Source: Fulvia fulva
Taxonomy: Eukaryota; Ascomycota; Dothideomycetes; Mycosphaerellales; Mycosphaerellaceae
Direction: 5' to 3'
Length of the DNA stretch: 64,000 nt
Assembly (NCBI RefSeq): GCF_020509005.1
Contig: NC_063015.1
Location: 1,550,001-1,614,000 of the forward strand
The translations under genes and the position numbers were made by a program. The notes under the pieces are model-generated. The model worked only from the letters and a program-made list of their open reading frames with translations. It did not search any database and was not told the origin of the DNA. Of the stretch, positions 54,551 through 64,000 are shown piece after piece; the stretch's first letter is position 1, and each line of letters opens with the position of its first letter.

Positions 54551-55798
54551 ATGGACCATGTCCGCCAAACTCTCAATCGCGCAGTGAACTTCACCATCCC
54601 CGATATTCCTGCGTGGGCCAGGCAGATTCGTCAGGACAGACTATCAAGAGACGAGGAGGACACAGCATCACGAAGAGGATCGAATGCATCGTCGAATAGT
54701 GATGTTGATGTCGCACATCGCGAGTGGGAACGTGAGAGGGCAATGTGCTTGCTAGAAGGGCGAATGTCCTTCGATGATGAGCGCAGAGCAGTATGGAGAG
54801 AAAACCCCGAATACCCTTTCGCCCCCAAGGGCGGCTCGACTGTCGGCTCTTCATATGCCACCGTCAACACCTCATCCCACACCTCCAGCGCAGTGCCCAT
54901 AGTCGACAAGCTCCTAGGCTGGACCTCCCACTCCCTATCGTCACAGCTCCGCCCTCCCCACACCAAGATGAGATCCCCCGACTCCAAGCCAGACGCCTGG
55001 CTCAACTCCTCACCCTCCCTCCCTCCCAAATCCGCCTCCGTCCGCCTCCGCTCCTCTTCAACCGACAGCGAATGGACCCTCGCACCTTCAGAACTCGCTT
55101 ACCGCCCCAGCTGGCTGGCATCAAAGCCCTCAGAGCCTTGCGGCGTGCACAGAACGGATGCGCCGCCTATCACGAGGTTGTATGCGGGGCCGGGAGCGCA
55201 GGTTAGGGATCATATTGCGATGGGGGGCACGAGGATTGAATTTGTACCGAAGTCTGCGGCGGTTCAAGTTCAACGGCCGGTTGAGGCATATTGTTCTCCT
55301 GGGCAGAAGGGGAGTTTGGAGGAGAGTGGTAATTCCGTGGAGGTGCTGTTTGGGAACAGTGATGAGAAGTTGCGGCAGATTCCGTGCGGGATCATGGCGA
55401 TGAGGCAGAGGGAATTGGAGCTGGAGAGGAGAGGGAGTGGGTCTGTTGAGCCGGGGGATTCGATTAGTTGCCATGGCGGTGAGGCAATGTCGGCTGCAGG
55501 TAGGGCGAGGAATGGACCGGTCGTACGGCCTCCTGAGCCTGTGCTGCTTAAGGGCCTGAGGTGGACGGAGTATAGCTACTTTGGAAATGGCGATCGAGAG
55601 ACGGCGATGCAGAAGGATGGAGATGTTGAGAAGGCGGCATTCAAGTCTGGACAGATTGAGAGAGGAGGTGATGGAGTAGGCAAAGTTTGGAGTCCGATGA
55701 GGTGGCGGATGGTGTGGTTGTATGTTTTGATTCTTGTGTTGTTGTGTCTGGTTGGTATTTCGGTTGCGCTGGCGTTTGCGCTGAAGAAGCGCGCGTGA
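54551..55798 (+). CDS. Tail-anchored membrane protein of unknown function
   Basis: 415 aa, single exon. It begins MDHVRQTLNRAVNFTIPDIP, followed by a long disordered Ser/Pro-rich region with an RRGSNASSNSD phospho-like segment. A single TM helix occupies the last 30 residues (MVWLYVLILVLLCLVGISVA) and ends KKRA. Such an arrangement suggests post-translational (GET-type) insertion with a cytosolic body. I do not recognise the family. The reading is uninterrupted and codon use resembles the neighbours. Confidence 0.7.
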   Translation: MDHVRQTLNRAVNFTIPDIPAWARQIRQDRLSRDEEDTASRRGSNASSNSDVDVAHREWERERAMCLLEGRMSFDDERRAVWRENPEYPFAPKGGSTVGSSYATVNTSSHTSSAVPIVDKLLGWTSHSLSSQLRPPHTKMRSPDSKPDAWLNSSPSLPPKSASVRLRSSSTDSEWTLAPSELAYRPSWLASKPSEPCGVHRTDAPPITRLYAGPGAQVRDHIAMGGTRIEFVPKSAAVQVQRPVEAYCSPGQKGSLEESGNSVEVLFGNSDEKLRQIPCGIMAMRQRELELERRGSGSVEPGDSISCHGGEAMSAAGRARNGPVVRPPEPVLLKGLRWTEYSYFGNGDRETAMQKDGDVEKAAFKSGQIERGGDGVGKVWSPMRWRMVWLYVLILVLLCLVGISVALAFALKKRA

Positions 55799-55963
55799 CA
55801 AGATGCAAGAAGCGAGTGTGGAGGTATTGATTCTGGTAGTAGAGTCTTGAAAGACACTTCGTGAAGAAAGTAAGAACAAAAGGAGCAGAGCAGCGATTTC
55901 GAGAAGCATCGTGCCCTTCATCCTGATCCGCCATACCGTACATTCTTAACATCCCTGAGCTCA

Positions 55964-56322
55964 TTCACATGCCAAATCGGCACGTCCTCGGCGACCACCA
56001 CTTCCACTCTAATATTCCCCTCGCAAAACCTGTCCCTTCACCCCGATAACTCGGGGCAATGTGGTGCAAGGCCACAGCAAGTTCCAAAAACTGCAGCACT
56101 TGATTGTGTGTGCACTCAACCTCACCAATTTCTACCGAAACTAGTATAGCCAACGCCAATATACTACCAAAACGACTATCCACCCGATCAGCCTATCAAG
56201 TTCAACTTGTTGGCAAGATTCAACCTCGACAGTATTGAGATGGTTAACAGCCAAATTCCCAACTTCAAATAAAACCCTTTAGGGTTTTCCTTAGCACAGG
56301 ACGCCTGTGTTAAGTTTTTTGC
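55964..56322 (+). repeat. Structured repeat unit 1
   Basis: It begins TTCACATG, has the hairpin CCCCGA-TAAC-TCGGGG (56041-56056) and the stem-loop GTGGTGCAAGGCCAC (56061-56075), and ends at the double hairpin and T-run at 56271-56320. The start block and both small hairpins recur in unit 2. Confidence 0.65.
56271..56320 (+). ncRNA. Double hairpin 1 with T-run
   Basis: Hairpin a: AAAACCC pairs with GGGTTTT (56271-56277 with 56282-56288). Spacer CC. Hairpin b: 11 pairs (56290-56300 with 56304-56314), loop ACG, one G-T wobble. It is followed directly by TTTTTTGC. No transcript evidence; the ncRNA type reflects RNA-like covariation only. Confidence 0.55.
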
Positions 56323-56899
56323 TGGTAGAAAGATGCTGATGCTGGAGGGAGGGTAAGGGAGTTCAGTGCACAGCGTGATAGGACTCTCGACAGGACAAAC
56401 TTGCGATACGCGAGGCATGAACTTTCTTTTTTTACAGACAGGGTGGAAAGCTGTCAACGCGAGAGCAAAATATCTTGCCACTGTAGTCTCTGCTAGTCGC
56501 GGGTGCCCTATTGTCAGGAGGAGACTTCAGAGAGCGCACAGATCTGGACTATGGCCATGTATGGACAGCGGGTTTGTAGAATGTCCGGTAGCTGTCCGCT
56601 TTCACATGTCACCGGCACAACCCCGGCTGCCACCGATTTCACCCTCATAAACCCGTTCAAAAGTGATGCCTTCACCCGATGATTCGGGGCGATGTGGTGC
56701 AAGGCCACAAATAAAATGATACCGTTGAAAGCCGGCAGAGCCTTCTTATGAGATGAGCGAAGGGCGTTGTTGCTGCTTCACGTGCACGGAGCAAGATTCA
56801 CCGGTCCGGAGCTAGCGGGCTGTCCTAGCTAATTGCGACTTTTCTGAACCTTTTTCGACCAATTAGCGATCGCCTCGAATTTGGCAGCGATGCTCGTTG

Positions 56900-57268
56900 T
56901 TAAGCGTAACGACCGACGAGTGCTAGCCATCCACCGTAGCGACGTGTGAGCTTGCGAACACTCGAGCGTAGGTGGTGGCGTCAGCGAGGAGGGAGTGGAG
57001 CTCTATCACCAGCCCTCAACTAGCCTTGACGCCCGCTCTGATTGGTCAACTTCCAAGTTTTAGGGTCACGTGACCTACCGCACTGTGCCTGTTGGCGAAC
57101 TCGCAAACATATACTCGTCGCTAACGCCTATGTCGTCGTATAATAAGCACTGTACGTCGGGTAGCGGTAGCGTGGATCGCACGCTACTTTGCAGTCTAGA
57201 AGGGTTGGTAGAGAGCTCTACTCCGCTACGCTTACCTTTGGAGGTTCACAACCGCCAACAGCACATTT
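56900..57268 (+). repeat. ~370 bp repeat, copy B (reference orientation)
   Basis: Runs from TTAAGCGTAACGACC to CAACAGCACATTT, 369 bp. Internally it has an E-box-like GTCACGTGAC and the palindrome GTAGCGTG-GATCG-CACGCTAC. Copies A and C lie near 43 kb. There are no obvious terminal inverted repeats and no coding capacity, so it resembles a non-autonomous element. Confidence 0.85.
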
Positions 57269-57504
57269 TTGTTATTCTCACTCCGGGGCGCTTTGACCCT
57301 CACCGCGCGCCCTTCGCTCAACAACTACCAGAACCCAGTTCGAGAGTCTTCCAGACCTCGACCCAACGCATCAATCTGGCGTGATCAATGCAGGCGGATT
57401 CAAGTCGGATGGACACAATGCAGGTGGAGTCGACGGACCACGACGGTCGAATGCGAGCAGTATCAGCACATGATGACTGCGGAGTTAGCGAGCTCGCTCT
57501 GGAT

Positions 57505-57568
57505 AAAATCCCAAGGACCCAGGGGTTTTCCCTAGACACATGGTGCGCAACATGCGTCTAGGTTTTTT
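57505..57568 (+). ncRNA. Double hairpin 2 with T-run
   Basis: Hairpin a: AAAATCCC pairs with GGGGTTTT (57505-57512 with 57522-57529). Hairpin b: CCTAGAC...GTCTAGG (57531-57537 with 57556-57562), one mismatch, then four more inner pairs, loop of 8. It is followed by TTTTTTGC. Stem sequences differ from copies 1 and 3. Confidence 0.55.
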
Positions 57569-57947
57569 GCTTAGCGGATTTTCGGTAACGTGAAAGCAAC
57601 TGGTTAGAGGAGCCGGCTTTTTGTACCAATAGATTGGACTGTTGGCGGTAGGGATGGCGTTGTTGATTGTTCAAAGTTCGTGATATTTGAGGGGCAATGC
57701 GTCGAGTTGCGTATATAGCGCAAGACCTCCTCAGTAAGCCTGTCATGGAAGTGCTTCCGTAGCATTCACAGCCCGCTCCTTTTGCAGTCCATCAGTAAAT
57801 CGAGTGGCGGAGCCTTGAGCTCATCGACTCTTCGACGTACAAACTACAGACGTAGATTGAGACGATGCTGGGAAGCGACCGCAATGTCTGCAGCTGTCTT
57901 GTAAGCAAATTTGAGCTCGGGCCAGTCTAACATGCACTAGTGTCGAC

Positions 57948-58222
57948 TTTCACATGTCATCGGCAAAACCCCGGGTGCCACCAATTTCTCTACATAGTCG
58001 TTCGGCAAACTTCCGCTCCCGTCCTTCGGGACACAAATGCAGAACTTGTTGCCCTAGATGGCTCAAGTTCACTGAAAATGCAAAGGTGCATCATGTAGAT
58101 CTCAAACCAGATCCATGGATGCAACCGGCGGATCCGCTTTGAAAAAACTCTCGACGGTTTACACCATCTCGAGAGTTTCCTCACCCACAAGTGTGCGCAC
58201 ACACTTGTGGGTAGGTTTTTGC
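57948..58222 (+). repeat. Structured repeat unit 3 (diverged)
   Basis: It begins TTTCACATGTCATCGGC, closely matching the start of unit 2, has a CCCG-TCCTT-CGGG hairpin (58021-58033 region), lacks a clear GTGGTGC stem-loop and ends at the double hairpin 58145-58220. Confidence 0.5.
58145..58220 (+). ncRNA. Double hairpin 3 with T-run
   Basis: Hairpin a: ten perfect pairs, AAACTCTCGA with TCGAGAGTTT (58145-58154 with 58169-58178). Hairpin b: 13 perfect pairs (58183-58195 with 58200-58212), loop CGCA. It is followed by TTTTTGCG. It is the most stable of the three by inspection. Confidence 0.55.
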
Positions 58223-58570
58223 GTGTTGCCTATCTGCTATCATCACACACGGGCGTGGGCCTCGAGTCGGCTATGTTGGACAATGTAGCGTCCGTCCATC
58301 TTGCATTCTGAACTTCTCCTACTGTTGTCGTGATGTACGGGTCGAGGTATAATGCGCAAGACCGAGCACTCGGGTCATAGGTATGACATGATAGAGACTG
58401 ACAGGTGGATGTTGTGGTTCGAGCGTGATACATACGCCCAGTGGTAAACAGTCTGGCGCTCTTACGCCTTTTTGCGGCGATTCTATCATTAGATTGTATC
58501 AGTCGTCCACGGTGTAGATGACATCGGACAACAAACATTGTCGAGGCAGAACTCGATCATGCTGCCAAAG

Positions 58571-60185
58571 CTAAAGGTGACCCACGCCTTCGTCCTCTTC
58601 TTCAGTCTCTTCTTCCGCGCTCTCCCCATCACCTATGCCATGTTCCATGCCATCAAGTGGATCGGTTTCTGCAGCCATGAGTGGAGCTCGATCCTTCTTG
58701 TCTCGCCGGAAGTGAGAAGCAATACTCAATACGAGAACGCTGAACCCATGCACCAGAGTACTGCCGAAGACGACGAACGAGATGACAGGCCAGACAGTCT
58801 CGATTGCCTTCTCCCGGTTGGTGAAAGGTGGTGCATAAACGGGAGGGCGAGCATCTGGCTCGCTGGTGCCGTTCTCAAGCACTGCGCGGGCTTCGATGGC
58901 TAAGAACAATGCCCCAAGGCCCATAGGTCCTACATGGAGGTCAGTTCATAGACATAGGGAGGAGTGGGCATGTAATGCTTACCGAAATGACCGCAGAAGA
59001 GTGCCTCCCAAACAGTCTTGATGTCAGGAGTCCAGCGGTAAACGGCGAGCATGACAGGTATACGCCTAAGTAGCAGTACCAGCACCGAGAAACCGACCAA
59101 CCGGCCAGGTGTGATCCATGGTGTCATTTCCGTAGGCTTGAAAGCTTTCCAGGGCAGAATGGTACCGAAGTACACGAACATGGCGTTGTTGAGCAGTAGG
59201 TCAATGATCTGTGGCAGTGCGGTCTGCTTGGTCTTCTTCGCAAACCAGCCATCTCGAGCAAAACCATAACCAGCCCCGAAAGCCACCAGAAAGTCGTCCG
59301 ATCCCAACGTGGAGCCGACTCCAACGCTAAACAAGGCAAGTAGAAGGTAGAACACCACGAACCCAGCACGATCGATGTAGTCTCGTGCCTCGCTGAAGCG
59401 TAACGTCCAGTTGAAGAATGTACCTATGCACAATCCGATGAATGTTCCGAAGACGCATTGCCATAAGATCGTGATGAGGAACCAATCTCTGAGAGCCATG
59501 TCGCCAGTTGGCTGGGTAAGTAGGTACAGTCCGAGGTAGAGAAATGGGAAGCTGATGCCATCGTTGACTCCTGTTTCGGCGCTGAGCATGTCCTTGAGAC
59601 GCTTTGGCACACGAACGCTGAATTGACTGTTGGAGAGAATGCTGGCTGCCAATACTGGATCGGTAGGTGTTAAGCATGCAGCGACTACCATCGCGGTTGG
59701 GACGTCGGTCTTGAAGATGAGCCAGACCAATAACGCGCAGGTGACCCAACCGACGGCCATTACTGGTCCCAGCATCATGGCAACAGAGCGCCAATGTCTG
59801 GATGCATAATACTTGGGTAGCTCCACGCCGACTGCGAAGACTTGAATGCCTACGATGACACGGGTGACTTCTTGAATAACGTTGTCTCCCTGGCAATTGT
59901 CAGCATCCGTGTGTGTCGAGTCTTGATGATGGTTGGTAATCCTACCCATCCCCAGCCATGTTCTCCTGGTTCATGATTGCCATAATTGCCTTTCGAGAAG
60001 TTGGGAGTGATCCAGCCAAGCACCTGTGGTCCAAGTATAATGCCGACGACAAGTGCGATTGGCGGCTCCGAAAGGTGAAGACGATTTCGCAAGAACTTTG
60101 TGAAAAGCACGTAGCTGATCAAGAAGGTCGACAGTAGCAGATAGGATACATGAGGCGGTGTTGCCTCGATCTGGCTCCAGACCAT
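58571..60185 (-). CDS. nha1: Plasma-membrane Na+/H+ antiporter (Nha1/Sod2 family)
   Basis: Three exons: 60185-59946, 59889-58983 and 58929-58571. The introns are 56 bp (GTAGGA...GCTGAC...CCAG) and 53 bp (GTAAGC...ACTGAC...TAG); 501 aa. It begins MVWSQIEATPPHVSYLLLST and has about 11-12 TM helices. Conserved CPA1 features include VVGIILGPQVLGW, CLTPTDPVLAASIL and ETGVNDGISFPFLYLG with the ion-binding ND pair. The C-terminal cytosolic tail is short and acidic. Family knowledge: it exports Na+, Li+ or K+ in exchange for protons and supports salt tolerance and pH homeostasis. Confidence 0.92.
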
Positions 60186-61163
60186 GTTTGCAGTCGTGGC
60201 GAATCTCGAGATGGAGATGTGGCTTCGGTCTGCAGATGGCAGGTACTGTTTGCCACGATCTCGAGGAGTTTTGGTCGTAGGGCGATGTCAGGACGATGAA
60301 AGATTCAGCGCGTGTGGACTATGTGGAAGTTGCGAGAACAAAGTCTGCAAGATGTTCAATGTTCTCTGGCAAAGTTCTTGATGCCGTCACTGTTGTCCGT
60401 TCACAGCCGTTGACACAACGTGATGCTCGTCTAAACCTTGGCTGCATGCTGGTTGGAAAGCTTGTTTTCAGTCTGTCGGCGAAGGGTCACAGTAGCCGTC
60501 GACGGCGATGATTTCGACCGCCAAAGGTACTGTCAGGGCATTCGTGGCGTGGCTCCGGGCGCAAGGGAAAACAATCGCTCAGTATGTTGTTGTGTGAGAT
60601 GGCCTTGATACATGTATTGCTGCTTCAACGTCACAGTCTAGCCTCAGTACTGTAGCACCAGTCAGGTCTATGTAGTTCTACGCAGTCCTGCAGCTTTTGA
60701 GCGGGTGTCGTGACTGTTCAGACAAATCGACTTGCCTGGCCAAGGCTCATTGAGCATATACATGTATGTTGCATCTTGGTACGGGTTTTCATGGACAGCA
60801 CCTCCCAGCTTCTCGAACGATAGAACTACTTCCATTTCTAGTTCTAGCAGGGGACGGAAACAGCCGCTGGCATGCGTCACACGTGCAAGTTGCCTGCACG
60901 ATTCTTTTTCCATCAACAACAACCTGAACATCTCCAATATTGCGGGCAGCACACAGGACGCGTACTCAACAGGAACGATATCGCACCCCGCGTGCGACCA
61001 GTAAGCAAGTCTTGTCTCTCAGCTGCAGTCTCGCTTGTTCAGCCATCAGATGCGCAGCACCTCGCGAATCCTTCGTAATACAGCGACATCACACGTTTCC
61101 ACCCTCCTCTGATCATTGTTGTCCGGCTCTTTGGTCCTCTTACCTCTCTGTCCAGATCTCGTC
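60186..61163. other. Divergent intergenic region
   Basis: About 980 bp between nha1 (minus) and the DUF7053 gene (plus). It probably holds both promoters; no gene or clear motif. Confidence 0.6.
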
Positions 61164-61736
61164 ATGTCGAAGAGGAGCTTCCTGACCAACATCACTCCCT
61201 TGCCGTCCACCGTCTCACGAGAAGCGGCGATAGCACAACTCCACGATCACCGGGCTATGATTGAACTGAATCCGCTGGTGCTACGACATGAGCTTACCGA
61301 ACCTCCTCCAAACGCGTCAAAAGACGAGGCAGAGAATGCTGTCTGGTACGAGATTACCGATCGAATCAACTATTTGCCCTGGGCATTCGCGAAAGGCGAG
61401 ATCGCGTACAAGGCGTGCTTTTACGACTTGCCCAATGGCTTACAGACTCACGTCTTTGCGCCTGCGGGCGTAGACATCAAGAGCAAATGGAGCGTTCGTG
61501 GCAACATACCGGGCGAACCTAGAGAGCCTCATGAACTGGGCGTCAAAGTTCCCGCCGAAGGACTCTACATGATGGAGGAAGTTGATTTGCGATGCAACTT
61601 CTTCATGAGCAACTTCGTCAGAGGAAATCTGAAGAAGTCTCATGCAGTCGTTGCGGATAAGATGGTGGAAAGAGCGAACGCTCATGGTATGCAGGCACCA
61701 GACAGTGTTGTTTCGTCAGCTTACGCGTCGACGTGA
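61164..61736 (+). CDS. DUF7053-family (START/SRPBCC-like) protein
   Basis: 190 aa, single exon. ATG 61164 is chosen because the family begins MSKRSFLTNITPLPSTVSRE; the frame is open further upstream. Conserved-looking points are NPLVLRHELTEPP, INYLPWAFAKGEI and the C-terminal EEVDLRCNFFMSNFV. The family is fungal and probably forms a small lipid-binding-like fold. No reaction is known to me. Confidence 0.78.
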   Translation: MSKRSFLTNITPLPSTVSREAAIAQLHDHRAMIELNPLVLRHELTEPPPNASKDEAENAVWYEITDRINYLPWAFAKGEIAYKACFYDLPNGLQTHVFAPAGVDIKSKWSVRGNIPGEPREPHELGVKVPAEGLYMMEEVDLRCNFFMSNFVRGNLKKSHAVVADKMVERANAHGMQAPDSVVSSAYAST

Positions 61737-61739
61737 AGG

Positions 61740-62415
61740 CAGTCGGCAGCAATTGACCTCGTCACCATTACTCGGGCCAATTTCGAGTCTTGACTCTACA
61801 AACCGACAGCCGGAGATACAGCATCAGAGTCCGCTTCGCTGTGCCTGCGTCGGCGCCGTTCATGACTCGGGCTGTCGCTTCTTCCATCCACACGATTTGG
61901 ACCAACACGATCCTGTTCCCGCGGTACCTAGGAAATGTCAGTCCAGGCCTCACTACGCCATGTCTACACCCTCTGCCTCCTCATATTCACAACCCTCTTC
62001 AGCTGCGCATTCCCCGCGTCCATACTCCGAGCTGGAAGGCTCTCCAGGTGCCAACTCTTGTCTATGCACAGGTGGCCTTCACGAACGAGAATGTCGTTTC
62101 TATCCTGGACTGCCATTGCCGACCTTCTCTTCCTTATCCATAGCAGAAAGTCTTTCAAGCTCTCTGCAGCATTCGCCGACCGCGGCGTACGGCGTTACTG
62201 CTATCGCGCCAGGAGAGCCGATGCGAGTCACTACTTCCGACGTCGAAGGGGGCTTCGTGCCGCAAAGACCGGGTCAACAGGCCGAACTTGCGGCGTCGCA
62301 GTCGCCTACTGACCAATCTTGGCGAGAGAGCGCATTGCGGCCGGAGCCTCTCAGACCTCGTGCTGACGAGAGGTCCGCCCGCGCTACGGGATCTCGCACC
62401 ACGAACGAAACGTGA
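61740..62415 (+). CDS. ORF with paired CxCxGxxHxxxCRF motifs, start unresolved
   Basis: An open frame contains CACVGAVHDSGCRFF and, about 55 residues later, CLCTGGLHERECRFYPG. The repeated C-x-C-x-G-x-x-H-x-x-x-C-R-F spacing could bind a metal. The frame overlaps the end of the DUF7053 gene, and the first ATG after that gene (61960, MSTPSASSYSQ) would exclude the first motif. An unseen exon is therefore likely. The rest is Ser/Pro-rich. Confidence 0.4.
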
Positions 62416-62856
62416 GGTACTGGAGCATCTTCTAGTCTACTGTCATCTGAGATAACTCCGCGAAGTCCGTCTCTGACGTGCCGCTGATCTGCACCAACGC
62501 TCTGGTTCCTGCATTCCTCTCCCAGCCTGGCAGCCGAGAGGAATGCACGCTGCCACAAAGCCATTCTAGTGTCTCACGTCACCACGAGGAGGCTAGCAAC
62601 GAGCCTCAGCCAATCCAGATTGTTCCTCTGGCTACAATGTGGAATGCTTGTCGGCCAGCACGACCAGTTACAATAGCTATGTCGTGGATTGTATATCTCT
62701 CAGGTGACGACCTTCGCCCAGTGCGGAAGTGTGTTGCACATTTCATATTAGACAAGCTACTGCTATCCTCTGACTACTGCGACAGCCATCATCCTCGCCA
62801 ACTTCCACTACAGCAATCGTACTCATTTCTGCACGATCGATCGTATTATTTCTGCG
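62416..62856. other. Intergenic region or leader of wetA-like gene
   Basis: About 440 bp with no supported gene. Confidence 0.55.
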
Positions 62857-64000
62857 ATGGCTGCAGTCAGTCACAAGCACAACTACCAAATCCGGCCGAC
62901 GAACAAAGAGCCTGACTTCTCAAGTCTATGCGACAATGTCTTTGACCAATACCTCGATGGCGACGACCTTTTCGCTTTGGAGGGCGGCAAGCGTGAAAGA
63001 AGTAGCTCAGACGGGTCTGGAAACCTCTTCGACTTCTCAGGCTCGAGCGAACAAAGCAACCAGACCTCCGCAACTTCGCCTATACTTTCTTGGGAAGAGC
63101 CCTTCTCAGTGGTCGAGAGCATAGAGACAGAAGCAAAGCAGCCCAAAGCAAAAGCTCCCGGGGACTTTTGGACAAGAAAGCTTCGAGCTCTCGAACAGAA
63201 TGCTGCAGAGTGTGAGAAGCGCCAACAGAAGCTGAGGTCAACAAAGTCATATGGTGACTTCCTTAGTCTAGGAGGTCATCCTTCACCTCCTGCACTACCT
63301 TCGTCGCCCACGGACCAATCATACTCGTTACCACGCCAGCGGTCACGACTTCCTGCTGCAAACGGAAGGAAGACACCTACCCAGCGCAGTGTCACCAATG
63401 CCCGATCGGTCTCACGTGGGCGGCCTGTGGGTGTTACGAAGCCTCCCGCCTCTGCTGCTGCACACCCATATGCCACGATCCGCAAGTCGAGAGATGTCTC
63501 GCCGTCCAAGATGATGAACCCATCACGCTATCGTGCAGGTTTCAAAGATGTCTGGGCAGAGCGTATTCAAAACAGTCCCAAGAAGTATGAGCTGAGGTTG
63601 CCATCGCAAGCGTTCCCAGACTCTCCGCCGCCTTCGGCGAGGACGACACAAGAAGCTTTCGCTGCTTTCGGATCCTCCATTGCTTACGCTCCAGTTCCTG
63701 GCTGCGATGATCAGATCTCGCCTTTGGCGAATACGTTTCAACAAGCAGCTCGACTCCATACACCAATTGCGTCGCCACTGCTGAGTCCTGGCAGTCATGC
63801 GGTATCATCTTACTTCGAGCCGGCGCTGCCACTACCTGGCAATCCGTATGCACCTCAGACTGTGCCTCTCAACGATACCGCCCCATTCTATCCGGACAAC
63901 AACGCGCAGTTAGCAGCAAACAGGATCCAGTCATTCGATTTTGGCTTCTCAAGCTCACCGCCAGTCGCAGACGTATGGCCTACGGTGCCATCTTTCGCGG
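62857..64000 (+). CDS. wetA: Developmental regulator WetA, 3' partial
   Basis: ATG 62857 (MAAVSHKHNYQIRPTNKEPD) opens a frame that runs to the window edge (381 codons visible). An acidic N-terminal segment (FSSLCDNVFDQYLDGDDLFA) is followed by a disordered region and then SPSKMMNPSRYRAGFKDVWA with ERIQNSPKKYELRLP, the ESC1/WetA-type conserved block. Family knowledge: WetA acts after BrlA and AbaA in Aspergillus to complete conidium maturation and coordinate spore-wall and metabolite genes. The C-terminus is outside the window. Identification rests on the RYRAGFKDVWAER core. Confidence 0.8.
   Translation, partial: MAAVSHKHNYQIRPTNKEPDFSSLCDNVFDQYLDGDDLFALEGGKRERSSSDGSGNLFDFSGSSEQSNQTSATSPILSWEEPFSVVESIETEAKQPKAKAPGDFWTRKLRALEQNAAECEKRQQKLRSTKSYGDFLSLGGHPSPPALPSSPTDQSYSLPRQRSRLPAANGRKTPTQRSVTNARSVSRGRPVGVTKPPASAAAHPYATIRKSRDVSPSKMMNPSRYRAGFKDVWAERIQNSPKKYELRLPSQAFPDSPPPSARTTQEAFAAFGSSIAYAPVPGCDDQISPLANTFQQAARLHTPIASPLLSPGSHAVSSYFEPALPLPGNPYAPQTVPLNDTAPFYPDNNAQLAANRIQSFDFGFSSSPPVADVWPTVPSFA

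Larger units (their letters stand above)
56600..57570 (+). repeat. Structured repeat unit 2 (contains ~370 bp repeat)
   Basis: It begins TTTCACATGTCA. The CCCGA-TGA-TTCGGG hairpin (about 56675-56688) and GTGGTGCAAGGCCACA (56694-56709) match unit 1 closely. The middle is occupied by the repeat at 56900-57268. It ends at the double hairpin 57505-57568. Confidence 0.6.
55799..58570. other. 2.8 kb gene-free region of structured repeats
   Basis: No gene is supported. It contains three diverged repeat units, three double hairpins and one copy of the ~370 bp repeat, listed separately. Confidence 0.7.

Noticed and set aside
56271..58220. Bacterial Rho-independent terminators acquired by transfer
   Set aside because: No bacterial-type genes nearby; two stacked hairpins with a conserved spacer and surrounding repeat units fit a local element better.
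56271..58220. Helitron 3' ends
   Set aside because: Helitrons end in a hairpin followed by CTRR; here a T-run and GC follow, and there is no Rep/helicase sequence.

Overview
This is a nuclear window from a filamentous ascomycete. The gene set, GT-AG introns of about 42-61 bp with CTRAY branch points, the compact spacing and the Zn2Cys6, WetA, DUF7053 and F-box-like families all point to Pezizomycotina. A Dothideomycete (Mycosphaerellales-like) origin is my inference, not something the sequence proves. There is no sign of a prokaryotic or organellar origin.

Layout. 0-12.4 kb is mostly housekeeping: the 3' part of a peroxisomal ABC half-transporter, a decayed F-box-like gene, an atypical protein kinase, Rad1 of the 9-1-1 clamp, the tiny OST subunit Ost5 divergent from the histone acetyltransferase Gcn5, a frameshifted F-box-like gene and a Clr5-type nuclear protein. 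12.9-17.5 kb is a same-strand run of four unusual single-pass membrane proteins, at least three of which share a juxtamembrane DYNA motif. 17.5-31.7 kb holds a 2.2 kb gene-free stretch with microsatellites, a Kin4-type kinase, the copper ATPase Ccc2, a conserved coiled-coil membrane protein and an HSL-type esterase. 32-41 kb has a degenerate tRNA-like sequence, a gene with two compensating frame breaks, a three-exon Zn2Cys6 regulator head-to-head with RNA polymerase III subunit Rpc17, a NADAR gene broken by a 5-nt insertion and a large histidine phosphatase.

41.5-50 kb is accessory and decaying. A 5'-nucleotidase lost its N-terminal half next to two copies of a ~370 bp repeat, a glycosidase is frameshifted, and four members of an F-box-like small-gene family follow (three intact, one with a premature stop). 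50-55.8 kb returns to core genes: UPF0658 Golgi membrane protein, mitochondrial lysyl-tRNA synthetase and a tail-anchored protein. 55.9-58.2 kb is gene-free and carries three diverged repeat units, each ending in a double hairpin plus T-run. The three stem sequences differ but stay paired. The second unit contains a third copy of the ~370 bp repeat. 58.5-64 kb has a Na+/H+ antiporter, a DUF7053 protein, a Cys/His-repeat ORF and the 5' part of the conidiation regulator WetA.

The core genes do not form one pathway. The most promising unexplained features are the four-gene membrane-protein cluster, the covarying double hairpins, and the ~370 bp repeat whose copies differ by precise internal inversions.
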